Assembly: GCF_020023385.1 (NCBI RefSeq)
Contig: NZ_JAIQCL010000001.1
Coordinates: 682,001 to 746,000, forward strand
Origin: Planococcus circulans
Lineage (GTDB): Bacteria; Bacillota; Bacilli; Bacillales_A; Planococcaceae
DNA length: 64,000 nucleotides
Direction: 5' to 3'
Numbering within the stretch: the stretch's first letter is position 1; every line of letters begins with the position of its first letter. The notes beneath the pieces are model-generated. The model saw nothing but the letters and a program-made list of their open reading frames with translations. It was not told the origin of the DNA and ran no database searches. Shown here one piece after another: positions 38,015 through 45,390 of the stretch. The translations under genes and the position numbers were made by a program.

Positions 38015-39209
38015 AGTTGCTGTCCAGCAGTTTCGACAAAGGATGGATTCCGAGACTTTGAATGATGAGTGACAGGATGACCACGGAAAAGCTCAGCGAA
38101 ATCAGTTCATCAGCCGCTCCTTCCTTCGCCATCGCTCCCAGCTGCAGCAACAGGAACACGGACATCGACCCGCGGATACCGGACCAGGCGATGAGCAGCG
38201 ACTTTTTCCATACGTCCTCAGACTGCCTTCCTCTAGCCACCAATTTGAACGTGCCTCCGACAATGAGGAACCGGATGGCGATGCTGGCGAATAAAACGGC
38301 GAGTGCCAGACCCCAATTTCCCCATGCCAGATGTTCCGTTGCTTCAATGCCAATCAGCAAAAACAGCAATGCCAGCAGCGAAGGTTCAACGACGCTCCAG
38401 AATCCGGACAGCGACTCACGGTAATGGTCTTCTTTATTGGTATGGGAAAATTCCCAGGATAGCATAACTCCCGCCGATACGGTCGCCAGAACACCCGAAA
38501 AGCCGAGGCTTTCAGCCAGCTGAAAGGCACCGTATGCCAGGACGATGCTGAGCATGACCTGGTAATCCCGGTGATGGGTGATATGGACAGCCTTGCTCAA
38601 TAGCCATCCGACCGCAAGCCCCAGTATCACGCCACCTGCTGAGACATAGACGAACTCCCCTAAAATGGAAAGTACATCAAGTGAATGCGAATCAAGGTAC
38701 ATGCCTGCCAAAACAGTGAACAGGACGATGCTGGTTCCGTCATTGATCATGGATTCCCCATCAACGATATCAGCAATGCTTTTGTCAGGTGAGGATTTCT
38801 TTAAAATCGAGACGACCGAAGCCGGATCGGTCGGCGCCAAAATCGCCGCAATCACCAGCGCCCCTGCCAGGGAAACAGAAAAGAACCAGCCGCCGATCCA
38901 ATAGACGGCCAGTCCGACAAGCACAACCGCCAGTCCTAGCCCGACCGTACTCAGCAAGCCAATGATGGCGGAATTCCTGCGCAAAGCATCCGTCGAAAAC
39001 TGATACGCAGAAACAAACAATAAGCCAGGCAGAAAGACATCGTAGATCAATGTCTCCGTCACTTCAATATCATTAAAAGATGGAATGAACGATAACCCGA
39101 TGCCGATCAGGACAAGAACGACCGGTACAGGAAAATTCTCTTGCTTTTTATCAATCGTGAATACCAAATATCCGATGCACAACAAAATCGTCACGATTGC
39201 TGCCGACAT
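38013..39209 (-). CDS. Cation/proton antiporter (CPA1, NhaP-like)
   Basis: The 398-aa protein has about twelve membrane helices. LAPTDPASVVSILKKS near residue 120 contains the PTDP-type motif, and DGESMINDGTSIVLFTVLAG near 150 holds the conserved ND pair of monovalent cation:proton antiporters. It exchanges Na+ or K+ for protons at the cell membrane and serves pH and salt homeostasis. I chose the ATG at 39209, which has GGAGGGG upstream; the frame is open to a TTG at 39227. It stands alone with a shared terminator. Ion specificity is not evident. Confidence 0.9.
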   Translation of the reverse strand: MSAAIVTILLCIGYLVFTIDKKQENFPVPVVLVLIGIGLSFIPSFNDIEVTETLIYDVFLPGLLFVSAYQFSTDALRRNSAIIGLLSTVGLGLAVVLVGLAVYWIGGWFFSVSLAGALVIAAILAPTDPASVVSILKKSSPDKSIADIVDGESMINDGTSIVLFTVLAGMYLDSHSLDVLSILGEFVYVSAGGVILGLAVGWLLSKAVHITHHRDYQVMLSIVLAYGAFQLAESLGFSGVLATVSAGVMLSWEFSHTNKEDHYRESLSGFWSVVEPSLLALLFLLIGIEATEHLAWGNWGLALAVLFASIAIRFLIVGGTFKLVARGRQSEDVWKKSLLIAWSGIRGSMSVFLLLQLGAMAKEGAADELISLSFSVVILSLIIQSLGIHPLSKLLDSN

Positions 39210-39330
39210 GCCGATCCCCTCCAACAATTGACTTCCATAAAGTCAAGAATTTCCCTTAAACAGGGTCTTTTAAACAGAGCTCGGGTGTTAGGTCCAGCAG
39301 CCAAGATGGAGCTTCGTTTCTGAAACGTCA

Positions 39331-39367
39331 TAAAAAACAGGCAGCCCAGTGGTTTACTGGGCTGCCC
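39331..39367 (-). terminator. Rho-independent terminator downstream of XRE regulator
   Basis: GGCAGCCCAGT and ACTGGGCTGCC form a perfect 11-bp stem with a 5-base loop and six T follow on the minus strand. It lies 62 bases after the stop of the regulator gene. Confidence 0.9.
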
Positions 39368-39428
39368 GCTGCTCGTTTATTCAGTTCACCGTTCAGCTGG
39401 AAATGAAAACGTGCCGGTGGGCCTGCTC

Positions 39429-39803
39429 TTATTTAGCGGTCCGCTTCTTTAGCTGTTCTTCTTCCTCTTCTTTCAGGCGGCGTTTGACCTGCAGATAGGA
39501 TGTCAATTCTGCCAACTCCTCTTGGTTTACCAGCTGGTCATCCACCACCAGATTGATGGACGACAAATCGGCAACTTGCTGAAGATCGAGTTTGTTGGAG
39601 ATCTGATCACGCTCCAGCAAAAAGTCTATAGATACTTTATAATAATCGGCCAGCAACTCCAAATGAGAAATGCTTACTTGCTTTTTGCCGCTTTCGTACC
39701 CCCAAATCACCGTTTTCGCAAAGCCTAATTCCAAGGCCAACTCATCTACACTCAAGTGTTTTTCTTCCCTCAGACTCTTCAATTTCTCTCCTATTCTCTT
39801 CAT
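39429..39803 (-). CDS. XRE-family helix-turn-helix regulator
   Basis: The 124-aa protein has an N-terminal HTH_3 domain (GEKLKSLREEKHLSVDELAL, FAKTVIWGYESGKKQ) at about residues 4-60 and a charged C-terminal region that probably forms a coiled coil and ends in a run of Glu and Lys. I chose the ATG at 39803 because GAGGGGG lies upstream. It is divergent from the SGNH-like gene at 39998, which may be a target. Ligand and operator are unknown. Confidence 0.88.
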   Translation of the reverse strand: MKRIGEKLKSLREEKHLSVDELALELGFAKTVIWGYESGKKQVSISHLELLADYYKVSIDFLLERDQISNKLDLQQVADLSSINLVVDDQLVNQEELAELTSYLQVKRRLKEEEEEQLKKRTAK

Positions 39804-39957
39804 TTCGGGCGCCCCCTCTATTTCCATTGGCCGTTATACAATCATTATATTATTCCCCTATGTTACCACGGTGAAACCGGATAACTAGCTCCATTTTAAA
39901 TTTGAGTCTGAATACTCATTGAAATTCTGAAATTTTAGATAAATTAGCTTTTCTTTG

Positions 39958-39966
39958 TGGTAAAAT
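39958..39966 (+). promoter_or_regulatory. Candidate extended -10 element of the SGNH-like gene
   Basis: TGGTAAAAT matches the extended -10 pattern TGnTATAAT and lies about 30 bases before the start codon at 39998. No -35 is recognisable. Confidence 0.4.
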
Positions 39967-39997
39967 GTAATTACTTTTAAAATGAAAGGTAGGTAGT

Positions 39998-40780
39998 ATG
40001 ATGCTGAAGAAACTGATCTACATATTATTTGTAGCACTTATCCTGATTATCATCATGGGCGAAAAGAACTTTGAAACGATTGAACTGTCGGAAGAAACGG
40101 CCTTGCTGCCTGGAACCGAGAGCTCTCGGGCAGAAGCTGCCGATGAACCTGCACCTGCCAACTTTTCTGAAAAACTCGCAGCGGGCACTCCGGTAACCAT
40201 TGTCTTTCTTGGCGACTATGTTACGTCCCCCGATTCGTTGCCAGATGGCAATCCCAATCACGTGTCCTTGCTGAGTGACTGGTTCGACAATAAGTACCCG
40301 GACCAGGTGACGGTCATCAATTCAGGCATGAACGCCAATACCATTTCTCATATGAAGGACCGGGTGGCCAGCGACGTCCTGAACCACTCCCCTGATTTGG
40401 TGGTGATTTCCGCCGGATTGAATGACGCGCTTGGCGGCTGGAAGATTCCTGTCGAGGAGTATGCGAAAGACTATCAAGGAATCGTCGAAGAAATTACCGC
40501 TTCCGGCGAAACGGAGGTGCTGATCCGGACACCGAATCCGACACTTTCCTACATTAAAAATAGAGAAATGATGAAGTATATTCAGGAAACCCGCAAATTG
40601 GCAGCTGCAGATAATGTTCATCTTTTCGACTTCTACGAAGTGATGGCTGGAGATGTCCACGCCAAGAACATCGCTCAGACCCATTTGATGCAGAACGAAA
40701 TGCACCCCAATACAAAAGGGCAAGCTTACCTGTTCGATAAGTTTAAAGTCTATTTGGCGATGGAACTGATTAAGCAGTAA
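39998..40780 (+). CDS. SGNH/GDSL-fold secreted protein with altered catalytic residues
   Basis: The 260-aa protein has an N-terminal hydrophobic segment (LIYILFVALILIIIM) serving as signal anchor, a low-complexity linker, and an SGNH fold. Block I reads VFLGDYVTS at about residue 70, so the nucleophile of GDS is Tyr. Block III is SAGLNDALGG, with the Asn conserved. Block V is NEMHPNTKGQ, with His present but Asn in the place of the acidic partner. The fold is therefore well supported while hydrolase activity is doubtful. Homologues act as esterases on glycans or lipids outside the cell. AAAGGTAGG precedes the ATG. It could be a binding pseudoenzyme. Confidence 0.8.
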   Translation: MMLKKLIYILFVALILIIIMGEKNFETIELSEETALLPGTESSRAEAADEPAPANFSEKLAAGTPVTIVFLGDYVTSPDSLPDGNPNHVSLLSDWFDNKYPDQVTVINSGMNANTISHMKDRVASDVLNHSPDLVVISAGLNDALGGWKIPVEEYAKDYQGIVEEITASGETEVLIRTPNPTLSYIKNREMMKYIQETRKLAAADNVHLFDFYEVMAGDVHAKNIAQTHLMQNEMHPNTKGQAYLFDKFKVYLAMELIKQ

Positions 40781-40791
40781 GCATCCACTAA

Positions 40792-40840
40792 AAAGAGCCT
40801 CCCCCAGTGAAATCAATGATTTCGTCGGAGGAGGCTCTTT
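40792..40840. terminator. Bidirectional intrinsic terminator
   Basis: AAAGAGCCTCC and GGAGGCTCTTT form the base of a long hairpin between the converging SGNH-like and CEO-synthase-like genes; A and T runs on both sides allow use in both directions. Confidence 0.8.
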
Positions 40841-40846
40841 AGTTGA

Positions 40847-41821
40847 TTATTTCACCAATAGGTTTCTGGCTTCTCTGAATTCCTTGATGTGGTGATCGAT
40901 GATGTGCCCGTTTTCAATGACCACAGAATCGCGGATCAGGTCGGTCCAATTGCCTTCGACAAAATTATCGACCATCGGCGAGAATCCTTCGCTCAGCACT
41001 TTCGTGACCGTGTGCGGGAACATCGCCGGCGTGTTGTCCACTGTGTAATGGATGATGCCATCCACTGTATAGACGGGATCATCGATGGTCGACGGACGGG
41101 ACGTTTCGATCTCCATGTTCGGGTCGCAGCTGACATCGACGATCATCGCGCCTTTTTTCAGGCGTTTCAAATCTTCTTTGTAGATGATGCGGTCGGTGCG
41201 TGTCGTGTCCCACATGACGCAGTTGACGAGAACGTCATAATTGCCCATATTCTTGATGAACAGCGATTCCAGCTTGCGTCCATAGACATCCACATCAGCA
41301 CCTAAGCCGTGAAGGATGCGCAATACGCCTTTGGTCGTGTGGCCATTTCCAAGAACCGCCACTTTCGTTTCGTATGGCATTTTGCCGCAATATTGATAAG
41401 CTTGCAGAATCGCCGCTTCCCCGGCAACTTCACGGTTGCGGTAGAAGATGTAACGGCCGTCTTCAAACATTTCCTCCCAGGCAACCACAGTGTGGTCTCC
41501 TGCAAGCACCGAGTCTGTGAACGCGATATCCTGAACTGCATGAGCCCAACCAATCAAGAGTTTTCCAGGCGCCAATTGATCGAAATAATCCGCATTGCCC
41601 AATTTTACATCGACAATGGCGTCACATTGCAATACTCTTTCGCGCGAGACGAATTGAGCGCCGGAAACCTCATATTCGGCATCGGAAAAACCAAGGGCCT
41701 CACCATAGCCGACTTCAAAGAACAACTGCTTGATGTTCTTGATGTTCGGCATATCCTTCGGCAGAAGCGCTCTTCTTTTTTCATTGTTTTTATGACTGAT
41801 GACAAATCCTATTGTGTACAT
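40847..41821 (-). CDS. N5-(carboxyethyl)ornithine synthase-like dehydrogenase
   Basis: The 324-aa protein belongs to the alanine dehydrogenase/transhydrogenase-like family. FVISHKNNEKRRALLPKDM and EVGYGEALGFSDAEYE are at the N-terminus, AWEEMFEDGRYIFYRNREVA near 125, and a Rossmann motif VAVLGNGHTTKGVLRILHGLG near 165. CEO synthase condenses pyruvate with ornithine using NADPH and is known from lactococci; Bacillus homologues carry the same name without much testing. The usual length is close to 310 aa. GGAGG lies 7 bases before the ATG. It is monocistronic, with no ornithine-pathway gene nearby, so the true substrate may differ. Confidence 0.68.
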   Translation of the reverse strand: MYTIGFVISHKNNEKRRALLPKDMPNIKNIKQLFFEVGYGEALGFSDAEYEVSGAQFVSRERVLQCDAIVDVKLGNADYFDQLAPGKLLIGWAHAVQDIAFTDSVLAGDHTVVAWEEMFEDGRYIFYRNREVAGEAAILQAYQYCGKMPYETKVAVLGNGHTTKGVLRILHGLGADVDVYGRKLESLFIKNMGNYDVLVNCVMWDTTRTDRIIYKEDLKRLKKGAMIVDVSCDPNMEIETSRPSTIDDPVYTVDGIIHYTVDNTPAMFPHTVTKVLSEGFSPMVDNFVEGNWTDLIRDSVVIENGHIIDHHIKEFREARNLLVK

Positions 41822-42233
41822 AATAAAACCTCCAATTGATGAATGTTGTTAGATCCTGATCGGCTGATAATAGACATTTCGTACAGAATCGACCGGACAA
41901 CCCTCAAAAATTGTCGAGTGAATTAATATATTCATATCGTTTCCGTATAGCTGATCTATTCTGCATCATACCATAAACCGGAAAAATTATAAGTACTTTG
42001 TAATACGAAATTTAAATAAAGATAATGAACGTTCACATTCAGGGAATCGATTCTTGACCATGATGAACCTGTGGGCTCTGCAAGCTTGAAAATGCTGTTG
42101 ATGAACGAAATTTGCTGGCTTGGAGATGAATGCTGGTGCTATAGGAAAAACCACTCAAGACAGGAGTGCTTATTTCGATTGGATCAGCGCCTCTCTCCGT
42201 AAAGCCCGAAAATCGTTGGATGCCCAAAAGATT
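41822..42233. other. Intergenic region upstream of the CEO-synthase-like gene
   Basis: TGGTATGAT on the minus strand (its -10 hexamer at 41965-41970) is a plausible extended -10 element for the gene ending at 40847. Positions 42060-42180 contain irregular TGCTG repeats at spacings of 20 and 18 bases, which may be a decayed form of the 21-bp arrays seen elsewhere. I see no gene that I can support. Confidence 0.35.
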
Positions 42234-42264
42234 GGAAAGCGCAGGCTTGCGCTTTCCGTTTTTT
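42234..42264 (+). repeat. Hairpin H: copy of the recurring GGAAAGCGCA/TGCGCTTTCC stem, with T-tract
   Basis: Arms GGAAAGCGCA (42234-42243) and TGCGCTTTCC (42248-42257) surround the loop GGCT and are followed by GTTTTTTC, so on the plus strand it could act as a terminator. The same arms occur at 47335-47358 and 50457-50480, and a variant at 45245-45268. Confidence 0.8.
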
Positions 42265-42280
42265 CTTTTGTCCATCTATC

Positions 42281-42664
42281 TCAGATTTGGCTCAAGCCGC
42301 AGAAAGCGCCTGCCGGGTATTCGATGATGGCGTAGCTGCCGGACGTGATGGCGCCGTCCGGTTGGCGGTGTACGATGCCGCCGCGATCCTGGCACATTTC
42401 GATGCTTTGCTTCAAATCGGCGACGGCGAAATAGACGATCCACAGCGGCGGTAAGCCTTCGTTGACTCCGGCCTGATGGCAAATGCCGGCTGCCGGGTTG
42501 CCATCAGGTGTGTTCATCATGTAGTCGGCATATTCGCCCATCGGAAAATCACTGTGCTGCCAGCCGACGACCGCTTTGTAGAAATCGCGGACCCCCTCTG
42601 CATGATGGACAGTCAGATCTGAGGAAATGATGGAACCGGGCTGAATCTTGTTTTCTTCTGCCAT
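42281..42664 (-). CDS. VOC-superfamily (glyoxalase/bleomycin-resistance fold) protein
   Basis: The 127-aa protein has the two beta-alpha-beta-beta-beta modules of the VOC fold: SIISSDLTVHHAEGVRDFYK near residue 12, and PPLWIVYFAVADLKQSIEMC near 75, ending with YAIIEYPAGAFCGLSQ. The second module resembles the form found in 27-kDa antigen/CFP30B-like proteins. It may bind a metal and act on a small substrate, but the substrate is unknown. The ATG at 42664 has AAAGGGAG upstream. It is a single gene. Confidence 0.82.
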   Translation of the reverse strand: MAEENKIQPGSIISSDLTVHHAEGVRDFYKAVVGWQHSDFPMGEYADYMMNTPDGNPAAGICHQAGVNEGLPPLWIVYFAVADLKQSIEMCQDRGGIVHRQPDGAITSGSYAIIEYPAGAFCGLSQI

Positions 42665-42771
42665 TGAAAACACTCCCTTTTTATTTTCTATCCGGAATCA
42701 TTCGCCACAACGATTTCAAAATCCTTTAAATTCCAATGAATAAAGAGATATGGTCCGGCTCCAGCTGACAT

Positions 42772-42804
42772 TAAAAAGAGAAGAAACCTTTTCGCTTCTT
42801 CTCT
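42772..42804 (-). terminator. Rho-independent terminator of PLP-enzyme gene
   Basis: AGAGAAGAA and TTCTTCTCT pair around a 10-base loop (42777-42785 with 42796-42804), followed by a T run on the minus strand. It abuts the stop codon at 42805. Confidence 0.8.
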
Positions 42805-43767
42805 CTAACTGTTATAACTCAATTGTTTTTTAACCATTTCCACCAAATAGGCCATATCCCCCACCCCATAACGCTGGTCACAGGGCAAAGGCAGGATATT
42901 CGCCGCGTACTGGTATTCGATGCTGTCTTCCGGACAGTCGTCGAGGACGTTTGGCCATAAGAGCGGAATGTAGATTTTATGCTCCGCCAGCCGGTTTCTG
43001 ATTGGTATGCCGTCTTCCACCAGCAACGGGTAGGCGAAAGCGCCATCCGGCATGACGAGTTTCAGGGAATTCTCTCCATCCAGCTGGTTTTCCAGATAGG
43101 CATAGTTTTCATTCCGGATCCGGCAGCTCCGGTCGTAGTCGATGGCGCCCATCAAATTGTGCGTCACTTTGGACATTGCCCGAAGAGGCGTTTCCCCGAG
43201 GACGTCATCATTATCCTGAAAATCGGTATAATGCTCACTGCCCGTCCTTTCGTAACGGCCGAGTATATGCTTCATGCGCCCTTGGGATAGGTCCTGTTCG
43301 AGTTCTTCGTGCAAAATGGCATCGGTCGCCAAATACGCCCCATCCGGCACACCAAAAAACTTGCGGCAAGAGTAGATTGTGTCGATGCCAGGCAGCGGCT
43401 TCTGGAAAAAAGCCTGACTATGATCCAGAATCACCTGGCCATAATGCTGCTTCAGCGCACGCGTTTTTTCCTCTGTGATTTGTCCGTAAAAATTAACTAT
43501 GTACAAATATTCCCCCGGCTTCAGCTTTACATCGAGAATCGGCTGAAACTCTTGATCCACATGATAATACTCGAATTCATAGCCATGCTTTTCCAGCAAT
43601 TGGCTGACTGAGTCGCACAAGTAATAGGGAATGTACAACTTCGTTATGCGGCGTGCCTTCAGCAGATACAGCAAAGCATTTCTGCCCGTATTGAGGGCGA
43701 TCAAATCGCTGTGAAATTCTTTATGAGCCAATTCTTCCATTCCAAAATATCCGCCGATTTCCTTCAT
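42805..43767 (-). CDS. PLP-dependent aminotransferase-like protein (DegT-related)
   Basis: The 320-aa protein looks like a fold-type-I PLP enzyme: ALNTGRNALLYLLKAR near residue 28, LYIPYYLCDSV near 50, a conserved Asp-His in VILDHSQAFFQ near 120 and IDTIYSCRKFFGVPDGAYL near 138, where the Lys would carry PLP. It is shorter than DegT sugar aminotransferases (about 370 aa) and distant from the one at 19792. AAAGGAGAT sets the start at 43767. It may act on a nucleotide sugar for a surface glycan, but it stands alone. Absence of PLP chemistry cannot be excluded. Confidence 0.7.
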   Translation of the reverse strand: MKEIGGYFGMEELAHKEFHSDLIALNTGRNALLYLLKARRITKLYIPYYLCDSVSQLLEKHGYEFEYYHVDQEFQPILDVKLKPGEYLYIVNFYGQITEEKTRALKQHYGQVILDHSQAFFQKPLPGIDTIYSCRKFFGVPDGAYLATDAILHEELEQDLSQGRMKHILGRYERTGSEHYTDFQDNDDVLGETPLRAMSKVTHNLMGAIDYDRSCRIRNENYAYLENQLDGENSLKLVMPDGAFAYPLLVEDGIPIRNRLAEHKIYIPLLWPNVLDDCPEDSIEYQYAANILPLPCDQRYGVGDMAYLVEMVKKQLSYNS

Positions 43768-43813
43768 CTCGGATCTCCTTTCAACCATCAAATTTTAAGT
43801 GGGGAGGGCGTGA

Positions 43814-43843
43814 ACGCACCTCAAATGGGGGCAACCGCACCTC
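43814..43843. repeat. Array B: two 21-bp units, core CGCACCTC
   Basis: ACGCACCTC starts at 43814 and CCGCACCTC at 43835, exactly 21 bases apart. The core is that of array A at 30626-30751. It lies about 50 bases upstream of the PLP-enzyme start. The rest of the gap to 44078 holds no gene. Confidence 0.7.
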
Positions 43844-44079
43844 GTCATAAAAAAACAATTTATCCCTGCAAAATGAAAAATAACCGCGGAATGCCGGTTC
43901 AGTGAAATTTCCGGAGAAAATAGGACACTCATCCTCTTTCTTAGAACGCCAAACTTTCATCCAAAGGCTTTCTGATTCAGTAGCGTTTTTTACTGCTTGC
44001 GAACCTGATGCTATTTTATCATTCTACCCACAAAGAATACAGACAATTGAGATAATTTATATTAAGAGTGGACAAAAAT

Positions 44080-44106
44080 AAAAACGCCGCCCGATTCGGC
44101 AGCGTC
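44080..44106 (-). terminator. Intrinsic terminator of acetamidase gene
   Basis: ACGCTGCC and GGGCGGCGT pair on the minus strand (one G-U) and are followed by TTTTTA. It lies within 10 bases of the stop at 44114. Confidence 0.75.
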
Positions 44107-44113
44107 TCTTCAT

Positions 44114-45055
44114 CTAAACATCTTCCTGGAACACGGCAAGCGGCAAAACTGCACTCACAATATACTGGCCCGCATCGACGATTTCGGAGATTTTGAGATC
44201 AACGCACAGGCTGCATAACAGATAAGCATCTTTAGGTTCGATCCCGTAATTCCCGGAGATGTGGTCCACCATCGCGCGGATGGAATCGCGGGCGGCTTCC
44301 ATCAAGTCAGGGCCGACACCGGTCGTTCCGTAAAAGCCTTTATGGTCGACTTTCGGCGTCAGTGCGCCGGCTGTCTGGAACTGCGGCGCTGGAATCGTCA
44401 TGCCTTTGAGGAGGCGGAATCTCAACGATGCCTGCATCGGGCATTCGAGTGCGGTCACGCAAACTTCGCCGTCGCCTTGTGCGGCATGGGCATCTCCACA
44501 GCTGAACATGGCACCCGCCACCTGCACCGGCAAATACAGCTTCGTGCCGACGGTCAATTGCCGCGTATCCATATTGCCGCCGAACGTTCCAGGCGGCATG
44601 ATGGCCTGCCCTTCGGCGTTAGACGGACCAACACCCATCGTGCCAAGAAACGGCGTGATCGGCACTTTGATGTTGTCGCTGAAATGGATAAATTCGCCGT
44701 CACTTAAATCGAAAGTCCTCAAGTAAGCATCCGGAAACTCTTCGGGCAGCAAGCCCAGTCCCGGCAAAATCGCCATCCACCCCCAGCTTCCCGGCGTCAA
44801 ATCGAGAATTTCCACTTCCAGCGTGTCGCCCGGGTCCGCTCCCCGGATTTCCACCGGTCCTGCGAGCGGATAGACTTTCCCCCAGTCGAGCGTGGCGATG
44901 TCGTCGGTCGTGGAATCCTTAGTGAATTGATTATCCGCCACTTCCCGGGTGGAGAAATCCACCTGGTCCCCGCTGTCGATCGTCAGCACCGGCTGCGGAT
45001 TCTTGTCCCACGTGTAATGGACGCGGTCTTCGGGGAATTTATGTGTGTTGGCCAC
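44114..45055 (-). CDS. Acetamidase/formamidase family protein
   Basis: The 313-aa protein belongs to FmdA/AmdA (acetamidase/formamidase). It opens HYTWDKNPQPVLTIDSGDQV, and shows GAMFSCGDAHAAQGDGEVC near residue 185, the family's metal-site region, and LCSLCVDLKISEIVD near the end. Members hydrolyse acetamide or formamide to ammonia and the acid. The start codon is GTG at 45055 with AAAGGTGATG upstream. The amidase genes upstream on the same strand suggest a shared role in amide use, but repeat arrays of about 330 bases lie between them. Confidence 0.9.
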   Translation of the reverse strand: MANTHKFPEDRVHYTWDKNPQPVLTIDSGDQVDFSTREVADNQFTKDSTTDDIATLDWGKVYPLAGPVEIRGADPGDTLEVEILDLTPGSWGWMAILPGLGLLPEEFPDAYLRTFDLSDGEFIHFSDNIKVPITPFLGTMGVGPSNAEGQAIMPPGTFGGNMDTRQLTVGTKLYLPVQVAGAMFSCGDAHAAQGDGEVCVTALECPMQASLRFRLLKGMTIPAPQFQTAGALTPKVDHKGFYGTTGVGPDLMEAARDSIRAMVDHISGNYGIEPKDAYLLCSLCVDLKISEIVDAGQYIVSAVLPLAVFQEDV

Positions 45056-45098
45056 TTGTCATCACCTTTTTCTCTTGTTTTTAGAGTAGAAATAACGT

Positions 45099-45224
45099 TA
45101 TTTTTCCAGTTAGATGGATATACTTTCTATATTCGGTTAAATACTTTCCCTTTTGCTGCAGTTACTTTCTGATCCAGCCTAAATACTTTCTATTGGGAGT
45201 AAATTGCTTTCCAAAACAAATAAA
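45099..45224. repeat. Array C: five 21-bp units, core ATACTTTC, with left flank
   Basis: Cores start at 45120, 45141, 45162, 45183 and 45204 (ATACTTTC three times, TTACTTTC, TTGCTTTC), an exact 21-bp period with unrelated spacers. The 21 bases before the first core (TTTTTCCAGTTAGATGG) resemble those before arrays E and G. It lies just upstream of the acetamidase start. Confidence 0.85.
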
Positions 45225-45244
45225 CCCTTAGCCGCCCAAGTCCA

Positions 45245-45268
45245 GGAAAGCACAAACCCGCGCTTTCC
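45245..45268. repeat. Variant copy of the recurring hairpin
   Basis: GGAAAGCAC and GCGCTTTCC flank a 6-base loop; one position of the stem is mismatched. It sits between arrays C and D, preceded by GCCCAAG-like sequence as at 47335. Confidence 0.7.
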
Positions 45269-45276
45269 GCTTCAAA

Positions 45277-45390
45277 ATCGTATTTTTTGTGCTGCGGAAC
45301 GCATTTTATTCGTAGTGAATCGCATTCCAGCCCTTATGGATCGTATTTGGCGCGCAGTGGATCGTATTCCATGCGCAATGAGTCGTACTA
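45277..45390. repeat. Array D: six 21-bp units, core ATCGTATT
   Basis: Cores start at 45277, 45298, 45319, 45340, 45361 and 45382 (ATCGTATT, AACGCATT, ATCGCATT, ATCGTATT, ATCGTATT, GTCGTACT). The last unit overlaps the stop codon of the amidase gene at 45388-45390. Spacers are unrelated to each other. Confidence 0.85.

Noticed and set aside
45120-45390. CRISPR array
   Set aside because: Core of only 8-9 bp, 21-bp period and 12-13 bp spacers are far below CRISPR dimensions, cores are imperfect, and no cas gene is near.
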